DNA from: Diplolepis rosae
Taxonomy: Eukaryota; Arthropoda; Insecta; Hymenoptera; Diplolepididae
Assembly (NCBI GenBank): GCA_030998225.1
Contig: JAPYXD010000744.1
Span: 558,001 to 622,000 of the forward strand
Reading direction: 5' to 3'
DNA length: 64,000 bases
The notes beneath the pieces were generated by a model that was not told where the DNA came from, ran no database searches, and was given only the letters and a program-made list of their open reading frames with translations. This document shows positions 1 through 10,925 of this stretch, piece after piece. A program made the position numbers and the translations under genes. Position 1 is the stretch's first letter. Every line of letters begins with the position of its first letter.

Positions 1-128
1 CCTAGCAGAACATAAGTATAGTTATCAATTATTTGGTAAAAAAATTCAAATTCACGCCTAGCGATACTAAACGCCTAGCGTTGCACAAATAAAATGTCAG
101 TCGAATCTGAATATAAATTCAAAATACG

Positions 129-153
129 CGCCTAGCGATTTCAAACGCCTAGC
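129..153 (+). other. Paired CGCCTAGC boxes, left half (example)
   Basis: Two CGCCTAGC boxes begin 17 bp apart (129 and 146). The same pairing recurs in every left half of the array with few exceptions. The boxes stay nearly constant while the linkers vary. Common box changes are CG to CA or TG, CCTAG to CATAG, and CGCC to CGTC. Conservation of short boxes inside a fast-changing satellite is what a protein-binding site would give, but no known binding motif is recognised, so any such role is inference. Confidence 0.7.
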
Positions 154-201
154 ACAACATATATATAATTATCAATTGGTCGAATGATGTATTCAAATTC
201 G
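129..201 (+). repeat. Left half-unit, 73 bp
   Basis: This is the first half of the 147-bp monomer. It starts with CGCCTAGCGATTTCAAA, then a second CGCCTAGC, then an AT-rich linker ending in TTCAAATTC. Aligned with the following half (202-275), the first 25 bp match except for a few bases between the boxes, and the terminal AAATTCAAA also matches; the middle is strongly diverged, giving about 60% identity overall by eye. The monomer therefore arose by duplication of a unit of about 73 bp. Confidence 0.92.
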
Positions 202-226
202 CGCCTAGCGATACTAAGCGCCTAGC
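202..226 (+). other. Paired CGCCTAGC boxes, right half (example)
   Basis: The right half carries the same box pair with the same 17-bp step (202 and 219). The second box is normally CGCCTAGCG followed by TTGCAC. It often appears as CGCCTAGTG, a CpG-to-TpG change shared by whole subclasses. The distance from the first left box to the first right box is 73 bp, and on to the next left box 74 bp. Confidence 0.7.
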
Positions 227-275
227 GTTGCACAAATGATATGTTAATCGAATGTGAATATAAATTCAAAATACG
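202..275 (+). repeat. Right half-unit, 74 bp
   Basis: This is the second half of the monomer. It typically starts CGCCTAGCGATACTAAA, followed by CGCCTAGCGTTGCAC, then a linker with the variable stretch between GCACAA and GAATATAAATTC. The stretch after GTTGCAC is the most useful for subclassing: AATAAAATGTCAG, AATGAAATGTTAAT, AATTTAAATGTAAAT, AATCAAATGTTAGT, CGAATAAAATTTT and others. Both halves can act as independent exchange units, as the 220-bp units show. Confidence 0.92.
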
Positions 276-861
276 CGCATAGCGATTTCAAACGTCTAGC
301 ACAACATAAGTATAGTTATCAATTATTTGAACGACAAATTCAAATTCATGCCTAGCGATTCTAAACGCCTAGCGTTGCACAAATCAAATGTTAGTCGAAT
401 CTGAATATAAATTCAAAATACGCGCCTAGCGATTTCAAACTCATAGCACAACATAAATATAATTACCAATTATTTAGACGAGAAATTCAAATTCACGCCT
501 AGCGATATTAAACGCCTAGCGTTGCAGAAATGAAATTTTATTCGATTGTGAATATAAATTCAATATACGCGCCTAGCGAATGCAAACGCCTAGCTGAACA
601 TAAGTATAGTTATCAATTATTTGGTCGAGAAATTCAAATTCACGCATAGCCATATTAAACGCCTAGCGTTGCACAAATAAAATGTTAATCGATTATGAAT
701 ATAAATTCAATATACGCGCCTAGCGATTTCAAACACCTAGCACAACATAAGTATAGTTATCAATTATTTGAACGACAAATTCAAATTCGCGCCTAGCTAT
801 ACTAAACGCCTAGCGTTGCACAAATCAAATGTTAATTGAATGTGAATATAAATTCAAAATA

Positions 862-1081
862 CGCGCCTAGCGATTTCAAACGCCTAGCACAACAAGAGTA
901 TAGTTATCAATTACTTGGACCTGATATTCAAATTCACACCTAGCGATATTAAACGCCTAGCGTTGCACGAATAAAATTTTAATCGATTGTGAATATAAAT
1001 TCAAATTCACGCCTAGCGATTTTAATCGCCTAGCGCTGCACAAATGAAATTTTATTCGATTGTGAATATAAATTCAATATA
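862..1081 (+). repeat. 220-bp unit with an extra half-monomer (example; 22 copies listed)
   Basis: This unit has three half-units instead of two: left half, right half, then a second right-type half (GATTTTAATCG, GCGCTGCAC). The join reads GAATATAAATTCAAATTCAC, as expected from exchange in the AAATTCAAA shared by both halves. I counted 22 such units, starting at 862, 2405, 4239, 4606, 10706, 11220, 12763, 14600 (221 bp), 14968, 15917, 17749, 19580, 21417, 21784, 36405, 37942, 39632, 39999, 47128, 48671, 50361 and 50728. All carry a GGACC-type left linker, so they probably descend from one event. None was seen at 22.0-36.4 kb or beyond 51 kb. Confidence 0.9.
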
Positions 1082-1228
1082 GGCGCCTAGCGAATGCAAA
1101 CGCCTAGCAGAACATAAGTATAGTTATCAATTATTTGGTCGAAAAATTCAAATTCACGCCTAGCGATACTAAACGCCTAGCGTTGCACAAATAAAATGTC
1201 AGTCGAATCTGAATATAAATTCAAAATA
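1082..1228 (+). repeat. GGCGCC-type monomer (subclass La), example
   Basis: In this subclass the usual CGCGCC start is GGCGCC, followed by GAATGCAAACGCC, AGCAGAACATAAG and GGTCGAAAAATTC. With TA before and TA after, it makes the perfect 10-bp palindrome TAGGCGCCTA. I located 34 GGCGCC sites in the window, starting at 1082, 1670, 3507, 4459, 4826, 6590, 7325, 8060, 9971, 11440, 12028, 13865, 14821, 15188, 20682, 21637, 22004, 23915, 28321, 30231, 34053, 34788, 36625, 38897, 39852, 40219, 44776, 45511, 46246, 47348, 49626, 50581, 50948 and 57266. About half have CCAAGCG instead of CCTAGCG after it. The site is a natural ruler for the higher-order repeats. Confidence 0.93.
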
Positions 1229-1669
1229 CGCGCCTAGCGATTTCAAACGCCTAGCACAACATAAATATAATTATCAATTGGTCGAATGATGTATTCAAAT
1301 TCGCGCCTAGCGATACTAAGCGCCTAGTGTTGCACAAATGAAATGTTACTTGAATGTGAATATAAATTCAAAATACGCACCTAGCGATTTCAAACGTCTA
1401 GCACAACATAAATATAATTATCAATTGGTCGAACGACAAATTCAAATTCAAGCCTAGCAATATTAAACGCCTAGTGTTGCACAATTTAAATGTAAATCGA
1501 ATGTTAATATAAATTCAATATACGCGCCTAGCGATTTCAAACGCCTAGCACAACATAAGTATAGTTATCAATTATTTGAACGACAAATTCAAATTCACGC
1601 CTAGCGATTTTAATCGCCTAGCGTTGCACAAATGAAACTTTATTCGATTGTGAATATAAATTCAATACA
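1082..1669 (+). repeat. 588-bp 4-mer higher-order module La-Lb-Lc-Ld (example)
   Basis: Four distinct 147-bp monomers follow in fixed order: La (1082, GGCGCC, AGCAGAAC), Lb (1229, GGTCGAATGATG), Lc (1376, GTCTAGC, GGTCGAACGAC, GTGTTGCACAATTTAAATG) and Ld (1523, ATTTGAACGAC, ATTTTAATCG). La then returns at 1670, exactly 588 bp on. The full module is repeated at 11440-12027. The part Lc-Ld-La recurs near 3208, 13565, 20389, 28028, 29936, 38603, 49332 and 56971. This is the commonest ordered module in the window and matches the size of the 585-588 bp indels seen between superrepeat copies. Confidence 0.88.
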
Positions 1670-3984
1670 GGCGCCTAGCGAATGCAAACGCCTAGCAGAA
1701 CATAAGTATAGTTATCAATTATTTGGTCGAAAAATTCAAATTCACGCCTAGCGATACTAAACGCCTAGCGTTGCACAAATAAAATGTCAGTCGAATCTGA
1801 ATATAAATTCAAAATACGCGCCTAGCGATTTCAAACGCCTAGCACAACATAAGTATAATTACCAATTATTTGAACGACAAATTCAACTTCACGCCTACCG
1901 ATACTAAACGCCCATCGTTGCACAAATCAAATGTTAGTCCAATCTGAATATAAATTCAAAATACGCGCCTAGCGATTTCAAACGCCTAGCACAACATAAG
2001 TATAATTACCAATTATTTGAACGACAAATTCAAATTCACGCCTAGCGATACTAAACGCCCAGCGTTGCACAAATGAAATGTTACTTGAATGTGAATATAA
2101 ATTCAAAATACGCACCTAGCGATTTCAAACGCCTAGCACAACATAAGTATAATTATCAATTGGTCGAATGATGTATTCAAATTCGCGTCTAGCGATTCTA
2201 AGCGCCTAGTGTTGCACAAATGAAATGTTAATCGAATGTGAATATAAATTCAAAATACGCGCCTAGCGATTTCGAACGCCTAGCACAACATAAGTATAGT
2301 TATCAATTATTTGAACGACAAATTCAACTTCACGCCTAGCGATACTAAACGCCCATCGTTGCACAAATCAAATGTTAATTGAATGTGAATATAAATTCAA
2401 AATACGCGCCTAGCGATTTCAAACGCCTAGCACAACAAGAGTATAGTTATCAATTACTTGGACCTGATATTCAAATTCACACCTAGCGATATTAAACGCC
2501 CAGCGTTGCACGAATAAAATTTTAATCGATTGTGAATATAAATTCAAATTCACGCATAGCGATTTTAATCGCCTAGCGCTGCACAAATGAAATTTTATTC
2601 GATTGTGAATATAAATTCAAAATACGCGCCTAGCGATTTTAAACGTCTAGCACAACATAAGTATAGTTATCAATTATTTGAACGACAAATTCAAATTCAT
2701 GCCTAGCGATACGAAACGCCTAGCGTTGCACAAATCAAATGTTAGTCGATTCTGAATATAAGTTCGAAATACGCGCCTAGCGATTTCAAACGCCTAGCAC
2801 AACATAAGTATAATTACCAATTATTTGAACGACAAATTCAAATTCACTCCTAGCGATAATAAACGCCTAGCGTTGCAACAATGAAATGTTAATCGATTGT
2901 GAATATAAATTCAAAATACGCGCCTAGCGATTTCCATCGCCTAGCACAACATAAGTATAGTTATCAATTATTTGGTCGAAAAATTCAAATTCACGCCTAG
3001 CGATACTAAACGCCCAGCGTTGCACAAATGAAATGTAAATCGATTGTGAATATAAATTCAAAATACGCGCCTAGCGATTTCGAACGCCTAGCACAACATA
3101 AGTATAGTTATCAATTATTTGGTCGAAAAATTCAAATTCACGCCTTGCAATACTAAACGCCTAGCGTTGCACAAATAAAATGTCAGTCGAATCTGAATTT
3201 AAATTCAAAATACGCGCCTAGCGATTTTAAACGTCTAGCACAACATAAATATAATTATCAATTGGTCGAACGACAAATTCAAATTCACGCGTAGCAATAT
3301 TAAACGCCTAGTGTTGCACAATTTAAATGTAAATCGAATGTTAATATAAATTCAATATACGCGCCTAGCGATTTCAAACGCCTAGCACAACATAAGTATA
3401 GTTATCAATTATTTGAACGACAAATTCAAATTCACGCCTAGCGATTTTAATCGCCTAGCGTTGCATAAATGAAATTTTATTCGATTGTGAATATAAATTC
3501 AATATAGGCGCCAAGCGAATGCAAACGCCTAGCAGAACATAAGTATAGTTATCAATTATTTGGTCAAAAAATTCAAATTCACGCCTAGCGATACTAAACG
3601 CCTAGCGTTGCACAAATAAAATGTCAGTCGAATCTGAATATAAATTCAAAATACGCGCCTAGCGATTTCAAACGCCTAGCACAACATATATATAATTATC
3701 AATTGGTCGAATGATGTATTCAAATTCGCGCCTAGCGATACTAAGCGCCTAGTGTTGCACAAATGAAATGTTAATCGAATGTGAATATAAATTCAAAATA
3801 CGCGCATAGCGATTTTAAACGTCTAGCACAACATAAGTATAGTTATCAATTATTTGAACGAAAAATTCAAATTCATGCCTAGCGATACTAAACACCTAGC
3901 GTTGCACAAATCAAATGTTAGTCGAATCTGAATATAAATTCAAAATACGCGCCTAGCGATTTCAAACTCATAGCACAACATATG

Positions 3985-4012
3985 TATAATTACCAATTAA
4001 TTCAAGAAATTC
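3985..4012 (+). repeat. Linker variant AATTAATTCAAGAAATTC, 3 bp short (example)
   Basis: The usual AATTATTTAGACGAGAAATTC is shortened by 3 bp to AATTAATTCAAGAAATTC. The same form was seen near 26,461, 53,787, 60,397, 60,687 and 62,007, with a related ATTATTTCAAGAAATTC near 59,815. It is one of the few variants that changes monomer length without involving the boxes, and it is enriched in the right-hand part of the window. Confidence 0.82.
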
Positions 4013-5266
4013 AAATTCACGCCTAGCGATATTAAACGCCTAACGTTGCAGAAATGAAATTTTATTCGATTGTGAATATAAATTCAATATACGCGCATAG
4101 CGAATGCAAACGCCTAGCTGAACATAAGTATAGTTATCAATTATTTGGTCGAGAAATTCAAATTCACGCCTAGCGATATTAAACGCCTAGCGTTGCACAA
4201 ATAAAATGTTAATCGATTATGAATATAAATTCAATATACGCGCCTAGCGATTTCAAACACCTAGCTGAACATAAGTATAGTTATCAATTATTTGGACCTG
4301 AAATTCAAATTCACCCCTAGCGATATTAAACGCCTAGCGTTGCACGAATAAAATTTTAATCGATTGTGAATATAAATTCAAATTCACGCCTAGCGATTTT
4401 AATCGCCTAGCGCTGCACAAATGAAATTTTATTCGATTGTGAATATAAATTCAATATAGGCGCCTAGCGAATGCAAACGCCTAGCAGAACATAAGTATAG
4501 TTATCAATTATTTGGTCGAAAAATTCTAATTCACGCCTAGCGATACTAAACGCCTAGCGTTGCACAAATAAAATGTCAGTCGAATCTGAATATAAATTCA
4601 AAATACGCGCCTAGCGATTTCAAACGCCTAGCACAACAAGAGTATAGTTATCAATTATTTGGACCTGAAATTCAAATTCACCCCTAGCGATATTAAACGC
4701 CTAGCGTTGCACGAATAAAATTTTAATCGATTGTGAATATAAATTCAAATTCACGCCTAGCGATTTTAATCGCCTAGCGCTGCACAAATGAAATTTTATT
4801 CGATTGTGAATATAAATTCAATATAGGCGCCTAGCGAATGCAAACGCCTAGCAGAACATAAGTATAGTTATCAATTATTTGGTCGAAAAATTCAAATTCA
4901 CGCCTAGCGATACTAAACGCCTAGCGTTGCACAAATAAAATGTCAGTCGAATCTGAATATAAATTCAAAATACGCGCCTAGCGATTTCAAACGCCTAGCA
5001 CAACATAAATATAATTATCAATTGGTCGAATGATGTATTCAAATTCGCGCCTAGCGATACTAAGCGCCTAGTGTTGCACAAATGAAATGTTAATCGAATG
5101 TGAATATAAATTCAAAATACGCGCCTAGCGATTTTAAACGTCTAGCACAACATAAATATAATTATCAATTGGTCGAACGACAAATTCAAATTCACGCCTA
5201 GCAATATTAAACGCCTAGTGTTGCACAATTTAAATGTAAATCGAATGTTAATATAAATTCAAAATA

Positions 5267-6292
5267 CGCGCCTAGAGATTTCAAACGCCTAGCACAACAT
5301 GAGTATAATTACCAATTATTTGAACGACAAATTCAAATTCACGCCTAGCGATACTAAACGCCTAGCGTTGCACAAATAAAATGTTATTCGATTATGAATA
5401 TAAATTCAATATACGCGCCTAGCGATTTCCAACACCTAGCACAACATAAGTATAATTACCAATTATTTGGTCGACAAATTCAAATTCACGCCTACCGATA
5501 TTAAACGCCTAGCGTTGCACAAATAGAATGTCAGTCGAATCTGAATATAAATTCAAAATACGCGCCTAGCGATTTCGAACGCCTAGCACAACATAAATAT
5601 AATTATGAATTGGTCGAATGATGTATTCAAATTCGCGCCTAGCGATACTAAGCGCCTAGTGTTGCACAAATGAAATGTTAATCGAATGTGAATATAAATT
5701 CAAAATACGCGCCTAGCGATTTTAAACGTCTAGCACAACATAAGTATAGTTATCAATTATTTGAACGACAAATTCAAATTCATGCCTAGCGATACGAAAC
5801 GCCTAGCGTTGCACAAATCAAATGTTAGTCGATTCTGAATATAAGTTCGAAATACGCGCCTAGCGATTTCAAACGCCTAGCACAACATAAGTATAATTAC
5901 CAATTATTTGAACGACAAATTCAAATTCACTCCTAGCGATAATAAACGCCTAGCGTTGCACAAATAAAATGTCAGTCGAATCTGAATATAAATTCAAAAT
6001 ACGCGCCTAGCGTTTTCAAGCGCCTAGCACAACATAAATATAATTATCAATTGGTCGAATGATGTATTCAAATTCGCGCCTAGCGATACTAAGCGCCTAG
6101 TGTTGCACAAATGAAATGCTAATCGAATGTGAATATAAATTAAAAATACGCGCCTAGCCATTTTAAACGTCTAGCACAACATAAGTATAGTTATCAATTA
6201 TTTGAACGACAAATTCAAATTCATGCCTAGCGATACGAAACGCCTAGCGTTGCACAAATCAAATGTTAGTCGAATCTGAATATAAATTCAAA
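5267..6292 (+). repeat. Satellite segment between A1 and D1
   Basis: Seven monomers of mixed type and nothing else. The stretch around 5.4-5.8 kb, with CTACCGATATT (5493) and the rare ATTATGAATTGG (about 5605), matches 18.55-18.95 kb at an offset of about 13,143. A second copy of the ATAAGTTCGAAATACG monomer lies at 5844, 3,083 bp (21 monomers less 4 bp) after the one at 2761. The segment looks like a junction of pieces from two higher-order repeats. Confidence 0.75.
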
Positions 6293-8460
6293 ATACGCGC
6301 CTAGCGATTTCAAACGCCTAGCACAACATAAGTATAATTACCAATTATTTGAACGACAAATTCAAATTCACGCCTAGCGATACTAAACGCCCAGCGTTGC
6401 ACAAATGAAATGTTAATCGATTGTGAATATAAATTCAAAATACGCGCCTAGCGATTTCAAACGCCTAGCACAACATAAATATAATTATCAATTGGTCGAA
6501 TTATGTATTCAAATTCGCGCCTAGCGATACTAAGCGCCTAGTGTTGCACAAATGAAACTTTATTCGATTGTGAATATAAATTCAATATAGGCGCCTAGCG
6601 AATGCAAACGCCTAGCAGAACATAAGTATAGTTATCAATTATTTGGTCGAAAAATTCAAATTCACGCCTAGCGATACGAAACGCCTAGCGTTGCACAAAT
6701 AAAATGTCAGTCGAATCTGAATATAAATTCAAAATACGCGCCTAGCGATTTCAAACGCCTAGCACAACATATATATAATTATCAATTGGTCGAATGATGT
6801 ATTCAAATTCGCGCCTAGCGATACTAAGCGCCTAGTGTTGCACAAATGAAATGTTAATCGAATGTGAATATAAATTCAAAATACGCGCGTAGCGATTTAA
6901 AACACATAGCACAACATAAGTATAGTTATCAATTATTTGAAAGACAAATTCAAATTCATTCCTAGCGATATTAAACTCCTAGCGTTGCACAAATCAATTG
7001 TTAGTCGAATCTGAATATAAAATCAAAATACGCGCCTAGCGATTTCAAACGCCTAGCACAACATAAGTATAATTACCAATTATTTGAACGACAAATTCAA
7101 ATTCACGCGTAGCAATATTAAACGCCTAGTGTTGCACAATTTAAATGTAAATCGAATGTTAATATAAATTCAATATACGCGCCTAGCGATTTCAAACGCC
7201 TAGCACAACATAAGTATAGTTATCAATTATTTGAACGACAAATTCAAATTCACGCCTAGCGATTTTAATCGCCTAGCGTTGCATAAATGAAATTTTATTC
7301 GATTGTGAATATAAATTCAATATAGGCGCCAAGCGAATGCAAACGCCTAGCAGAACATAAGTATAGTTATCAATTATTTGGTCAAAAAATTCAAATTCAC
7401 GCCTAGCGATACTAAACGCCTAGCGTTGCACAAATAAAATGTCAGTCGAATCTGAATATAAATTCAAAATACGCGCCTAGCGATTTCAAACGCCTAGCAC
7501 AACATATATATAATTATCAATTGGTCGAATGATGTATTCAAATTCGCGCCTAGCGATACTAAGCGCCTAGTGTTGCACAAATGAAATGTTAATCGAATGT
7601 GAATATAAATTCAAAATACGCGCCTAGCGATTTTAAACGTCTAGCACAACATAAATATAATTATCAATTGGTCGAACGACAAATTCAAATTCACGCCTAG
7701 CAATATTAAACGCCTAGCGTTGCAGAAATGAAATTTTATTCGATTGTGAATATAAATTCAATATAAGCGCCTAGCGAATGCAAACGCCTAGCTGAACATA
7801 AGTATAGTTATCAATTATTTGGTCGAGAAATTCAAATTCACGCATAGCCATATGAAACGCCTAGCGTTGCACAAATCAAATGTTAATTGAATGTGAATAT
7901 AAATTCAAAATACGCGCCTAGCGATTTCAAACGCCTAGCACAACAAGAGTATAGTTATCAATTACTTGGACCTGAAATTCAAATTCACACCTAGCGATAT
8001 TAAACGCCTAGCGTTGCACGAATAAAATTTTAATCGATTGTGAATATAAATTCAATATAGGCGCCAAGCGAATGCAAACGCCTAGCAGAACATAAGTATA
8101 GTTATCAATTATTTGGTCAAAAAATTCAAATTCACGCCTAGCGATACTAAACGCCTAGCGTTGCACAAATAAAATGTCAGTCGAATCTGAATATAAATTC
8201 AAAATACGCGCCTAGCGATTTCAAACGCCTAGCACAACATATATATAATTATCAATTGGTCGAATGATGTATTCAAATTCGCGCCTAGCGATACTAAGCG
8301 CCTAGTGTTGCACAAATGAAATGTTAATCGAATGTGAATATAAATTCAAAATACGCACCTAGCGATTTCAAACGTCTAGCACAACATAAGTATAGTTATC
8401 AATTATTTGAACGACAAATTCAAATTCATGCCTAGCGATACTAAACGCCTAGCGTTGCAC
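6293..8460 (+). repeat. Superrepeat segment D, copy 1
   Basis: About 2.17 kb matching 33,756-35,923 at a constant offset of 27,463. Anchors are the rare CGAATTATGTATTC (6497 and 33960), the GGCGCC sites 6590/34053 and 7325/34788, and the CATAGCCATATGAAACG monomer. The third GGCGCC (8060) is CGCGCC in the second copy. Two 735-bp (5-monomer) intervals are present. A third copy lies near 44.5-46.6 kb as part of the 10.72-kb superrepeat. Confidence 0.83.
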
Positions 8461-8941
8461 AAATGAAATGTTAATCGAATATGAATATAAATTCAATATA
8501 CGCGCCTAGCGAATGCAAACGCCTAGCAGAACATAAGTATAGTTACCAATTATTTAGACAAGAAATTCAAATTCACGCCTAGCGATATTAAACGCCTAGT
8601 GTTGCACAAATGAAATTTTATTCGATTGTGAATATAAATTCAATATACGCGCCTAGCGAATGCAAACGCCTAGCTGAACATAAGTATAGTTATCAATTAT
8701 TTGGTCGAGAAATTCAAATTCACGCATAGCCATATGAAACGCCTAGCGATGCACAAATGAAATGTTAATCGATTGCGAATATAAATTCAATATACGCGCC
8801 TAGCGATTTCAAACGCCTACCACAACAAGAGTATAGTTATCAATTATTTGGACCAGAAATTCAAATTCACCCCTATCGATATTAAACGCCTAGTGTTGCA
8901 CGAATATAATTTTAATCGATTATGAATATAAATTCAATATA
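8461..8941 (+). repeat. Satellite segment with CCCCTATCG variant
   Basis: About three monomers joining segments D and F. It carries GCCATATGAAACG, GATTGCGAATATA, CCTACCACAAC and the rare series CCCCTATCGATATTAAACG with GCACGAATATAATTTT. That last series recurs at about 40.88 kb and otherwise only in part, so it is a useful marker for a past exchange between these positions. No gene or non-satellite sequence is present. Confidence 0.75.
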
Positions 8942-9970
8942 CGCGCCTAGCGATTTCAAACGCCTAGCAGAACATAAGTATAGTTATCAATTATTTGGTA
9001 AAAAAATTCAAATTCACGCCTAGCGATACTAAACGCCTAGCGTTGCACAAATAAAATGTCAGTCGAATCTGAATATAAATTCAAAATACGCGCCTAGCGA
9101 TTTCAAACGCCTAGCACAACATATATATAATTATCAATTGGTCGAATGATGTATTCAATTTCGCGCCTAGCTATACTAAACGCCTAGCGTTGCACAAATC
9201 AAATGTTAATTGAATGTGAATATAAATTCAAAATACGCGCCCAGCGATTTCAAACGTCTAGCACAACATAAGTATAGTTATCAATTATTTGAACGACAAA
9301 TTCAAATTCATGCCTAGCGATTCTAAACGCCTAGCGTTGCACAAATCAAATGTTAGTCGAATCTGAATATAAATTCAAAATACGCGCCTAGCGATTTCAA
9401 ACTCATAGCACAACATAAGTATAATTACCAATTATTTAGACGAGAAATTCAAATTCACGCCTAGCGATATTAAACGCCTAACGTTGCAGAAATGAAATTT
9501 TATTCGATTGTGAATATAAATTCAATATACGCGCATAGCGAATGCAAACGCCTAGCTGAACATAAGTATAGTTATCAATTATTTGGTCGAGAAATTCAAA
9601 TTCACGCATAGCCATATTAAACGCCAAGCGTTGCACAAATAAAATGTTAATCGATTATGAATATAAATTCAATATACGCGCCTAGCGATTTCAAACACCT
9701 AGCACAACATAAGTATAGTTATCAATTATTTGAACGACAAATTCAACTTCACGCCTAGCGATACTAAACGCCCATCGTTGCACAAATCAAATGTTAATTG
9801 AATGTGAATATAAATTCAAAATACGCGCCTAGCGATTTCAAACGCCTAGCACAACAAGAGTATAGTTATCAATTACTTGGACCTGATATTCAAATTCACA
9901 CCTAGCGATATTAAACACCCAGCGTTGCACGAATAAAATTTTAATCGATTGTGAATATAAATTCAATATA
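8942..9970 (+). repeat. 1,029-bp 7-mer, copy 1
   Basis: Seven monomers from 8942 to 9970, followed directly by a second, partly diverged copy. The marker GGTAAAAAAATTC at 8997 recurs at 10026, exactly 1,029 bp (7 x 147) later. The next monomers also correspond: TTCAATTTCGCG with GCTATACTAAA, then CATGCCTAGCGATTCTAAA, then AAACTCATAGC. This is a local tandem duplication of seven monomers. Confidence 0.82.
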
Positions 9971-10925
9971 GGCGCCAAGCGAATGCAAACGCCTAGCAGA
10001 ACATAAGTATAGTTATCAATTATTTGGTAAAAAAATTCAAATTCACGCCTAGCGATACTAAACGCCTAGCGTTGCACAAATAAAATGTCAGTCGAATCTG
10101 AATATAAATTCAAAATACGCGCCTAGCGATTTCAAACGCCTAGCACAACATATATATAATTATCAATTGGTCGAATGATGTATTCAATTTCGCGCCTAGC
10201 TATACTAAACGCCTAGCGTTGCACAAATCAAATGTTAATTGAATGTGAATATAAATTCAAAATACGCGCCTAGCGATTTCAAACGCCTAGCACAACATAA
10301 GTATAGTTATCAATTATTTGAACGACAAATTCAAATTCATGCCTAGCGATTCTAAACGCCTAGCGTTGCACAAATCAAATGTTAGTCGAATCTGAATATA
10401 AATTCAAAATACGCGCCTAGCGATTTCAAACTCATAGCACAACATAAGTATAATTACCAATTATTTAGACGAGAAATTCAAATTCACGCCTAGCGATATT
10501 AAACGCCTAGCGTTGCACAAATGAAATGTTAATCGATTGTGAATATAAATTCAATATACGCGCCTAGCGATTTCAAACACCTAGCACAACATAAGTATAG
10601 TTATCAATTATTTGAACGACAAATTCAAATTCACGCCTAGCTATACTAAACGCCTAGCGTTGCACAAATCAAATGTTAATTGAATGTGAATATAAATTCA
10701 AAATACGCGCCTAGCGATTTCAAACGCCTAGCACAACAAGAGTATAGTTATCAATTACTTGGACCTGATATTCAAATTCACACCTAGCGATATTAAACGC
10801 CCAGCGTTGCACGAATAAAATTTTAATCGATTGTGAATATAAATTCAAATTCACGCCTAGCGATATTAATCGCCTAGCGTTGCACAAATGAAATTTTAAT
10901 CGATTGTGAATATAAATTCAATATA
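9971..10925 (+). repeat. 7-mer copy 2, partial, and lead into segment A2
   Basis: The second copy begins with a GGCGCC monomer at 9971 and follows copy 1 to about 10,505. There CTAACGTTGCAGAAATG of copy 1 is replaced by GCGTTGCACAAATGAAATG and the monomer order changes. A 220-bp unit at 10706-10925, in which the extra half is GATATTAATCG, precedes segment A2. Confidence 0.78.

Larger units (their letters stand above)
127..273 (+). repeat. Example 147-bp monomer
   Basis: This is one complete monomer, counted from the CGCGCC start to the base before the next one at 274. It belongs to the subclass with GGTCGAATGATG in the left half and TACTAAGCG in the right half. Within a monomer the CTAG cores fall near offsets 6, 23, 79 and 96. 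Between them are AT-rich linkers holding ATTATCAATT in the left half, and AAATTCAAA closes each half. The following monomer at 274-420 is a different subclass (ATTTGAACGAC) with the same length, so length is kept while the linker sequence varies. Confidence 0.97.
1..567 (+). repeat. Satellite, left edge: GGTAAAAAAATTC and TAGACGAG monomers
   Basis: The window opens inside a La-type monomer with the variant GGTAAAAAAATTC (position 36), followed by Lb, by a monomer with CATGCCTAGCGATTCTAAA, and by one with AAACTCATAGC and TAGACGAG. The same order is found from 8942 and from 9971, and at about 35.5 kb with GGTCAAAAAATTC instead (offset 35,543). There is no gene. The edge is simply where the window cuts the array. 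Confidence 0.85.
568..5266 (+). repeat. Superrepeat segment A, copy 1
   Basis: About 4.7 kb of satellite with the GGCGCC interval series 588, 1837, 952, 367. It corresponds to 10926-15628 at an offset of 10,358-10,362 and to 35.5-40.7 kb at 35,543 falling to 35,393, the drop being one 147-bp monomer. Rare markers shared by the copies include GTTAGTCCAATC (1937 here, 12295, 37480, 48203) and ATAAGTTCGAAATACG (2761, 13119, 38298, 49027). It contains four 220-bp units. The boundaries are where I saw monomer order diverge and are approximate. Confidence 0.85.

Noticed and set aside
160..175. TATA-box promoter in ACATATATATAATTATC monomers
   Set aside because: This is a point variant of ATAAGTATAATTATC in one subclass and is repeated many times. 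Nothing else promoter-like or gene-like accompanies it.
986..1010. Inverted repeat GTGAAT...ATTCAC as a transposon end or hairpin
   Set aside because: The 6-bp arms result from joining the right-half end GTGAATATAAATTC to TTCAAATTCAC in every 220-bp unit. No element or target duplication is associated.
1082..1091. TAGGCGCCTA palindrome as an operator or hairpin terminator
   Set aside because: It arises by one base change from the normal ACGCGCCTA, has no loop or U-tract, and tracks a monomer subclass. It is useful as a marker only.
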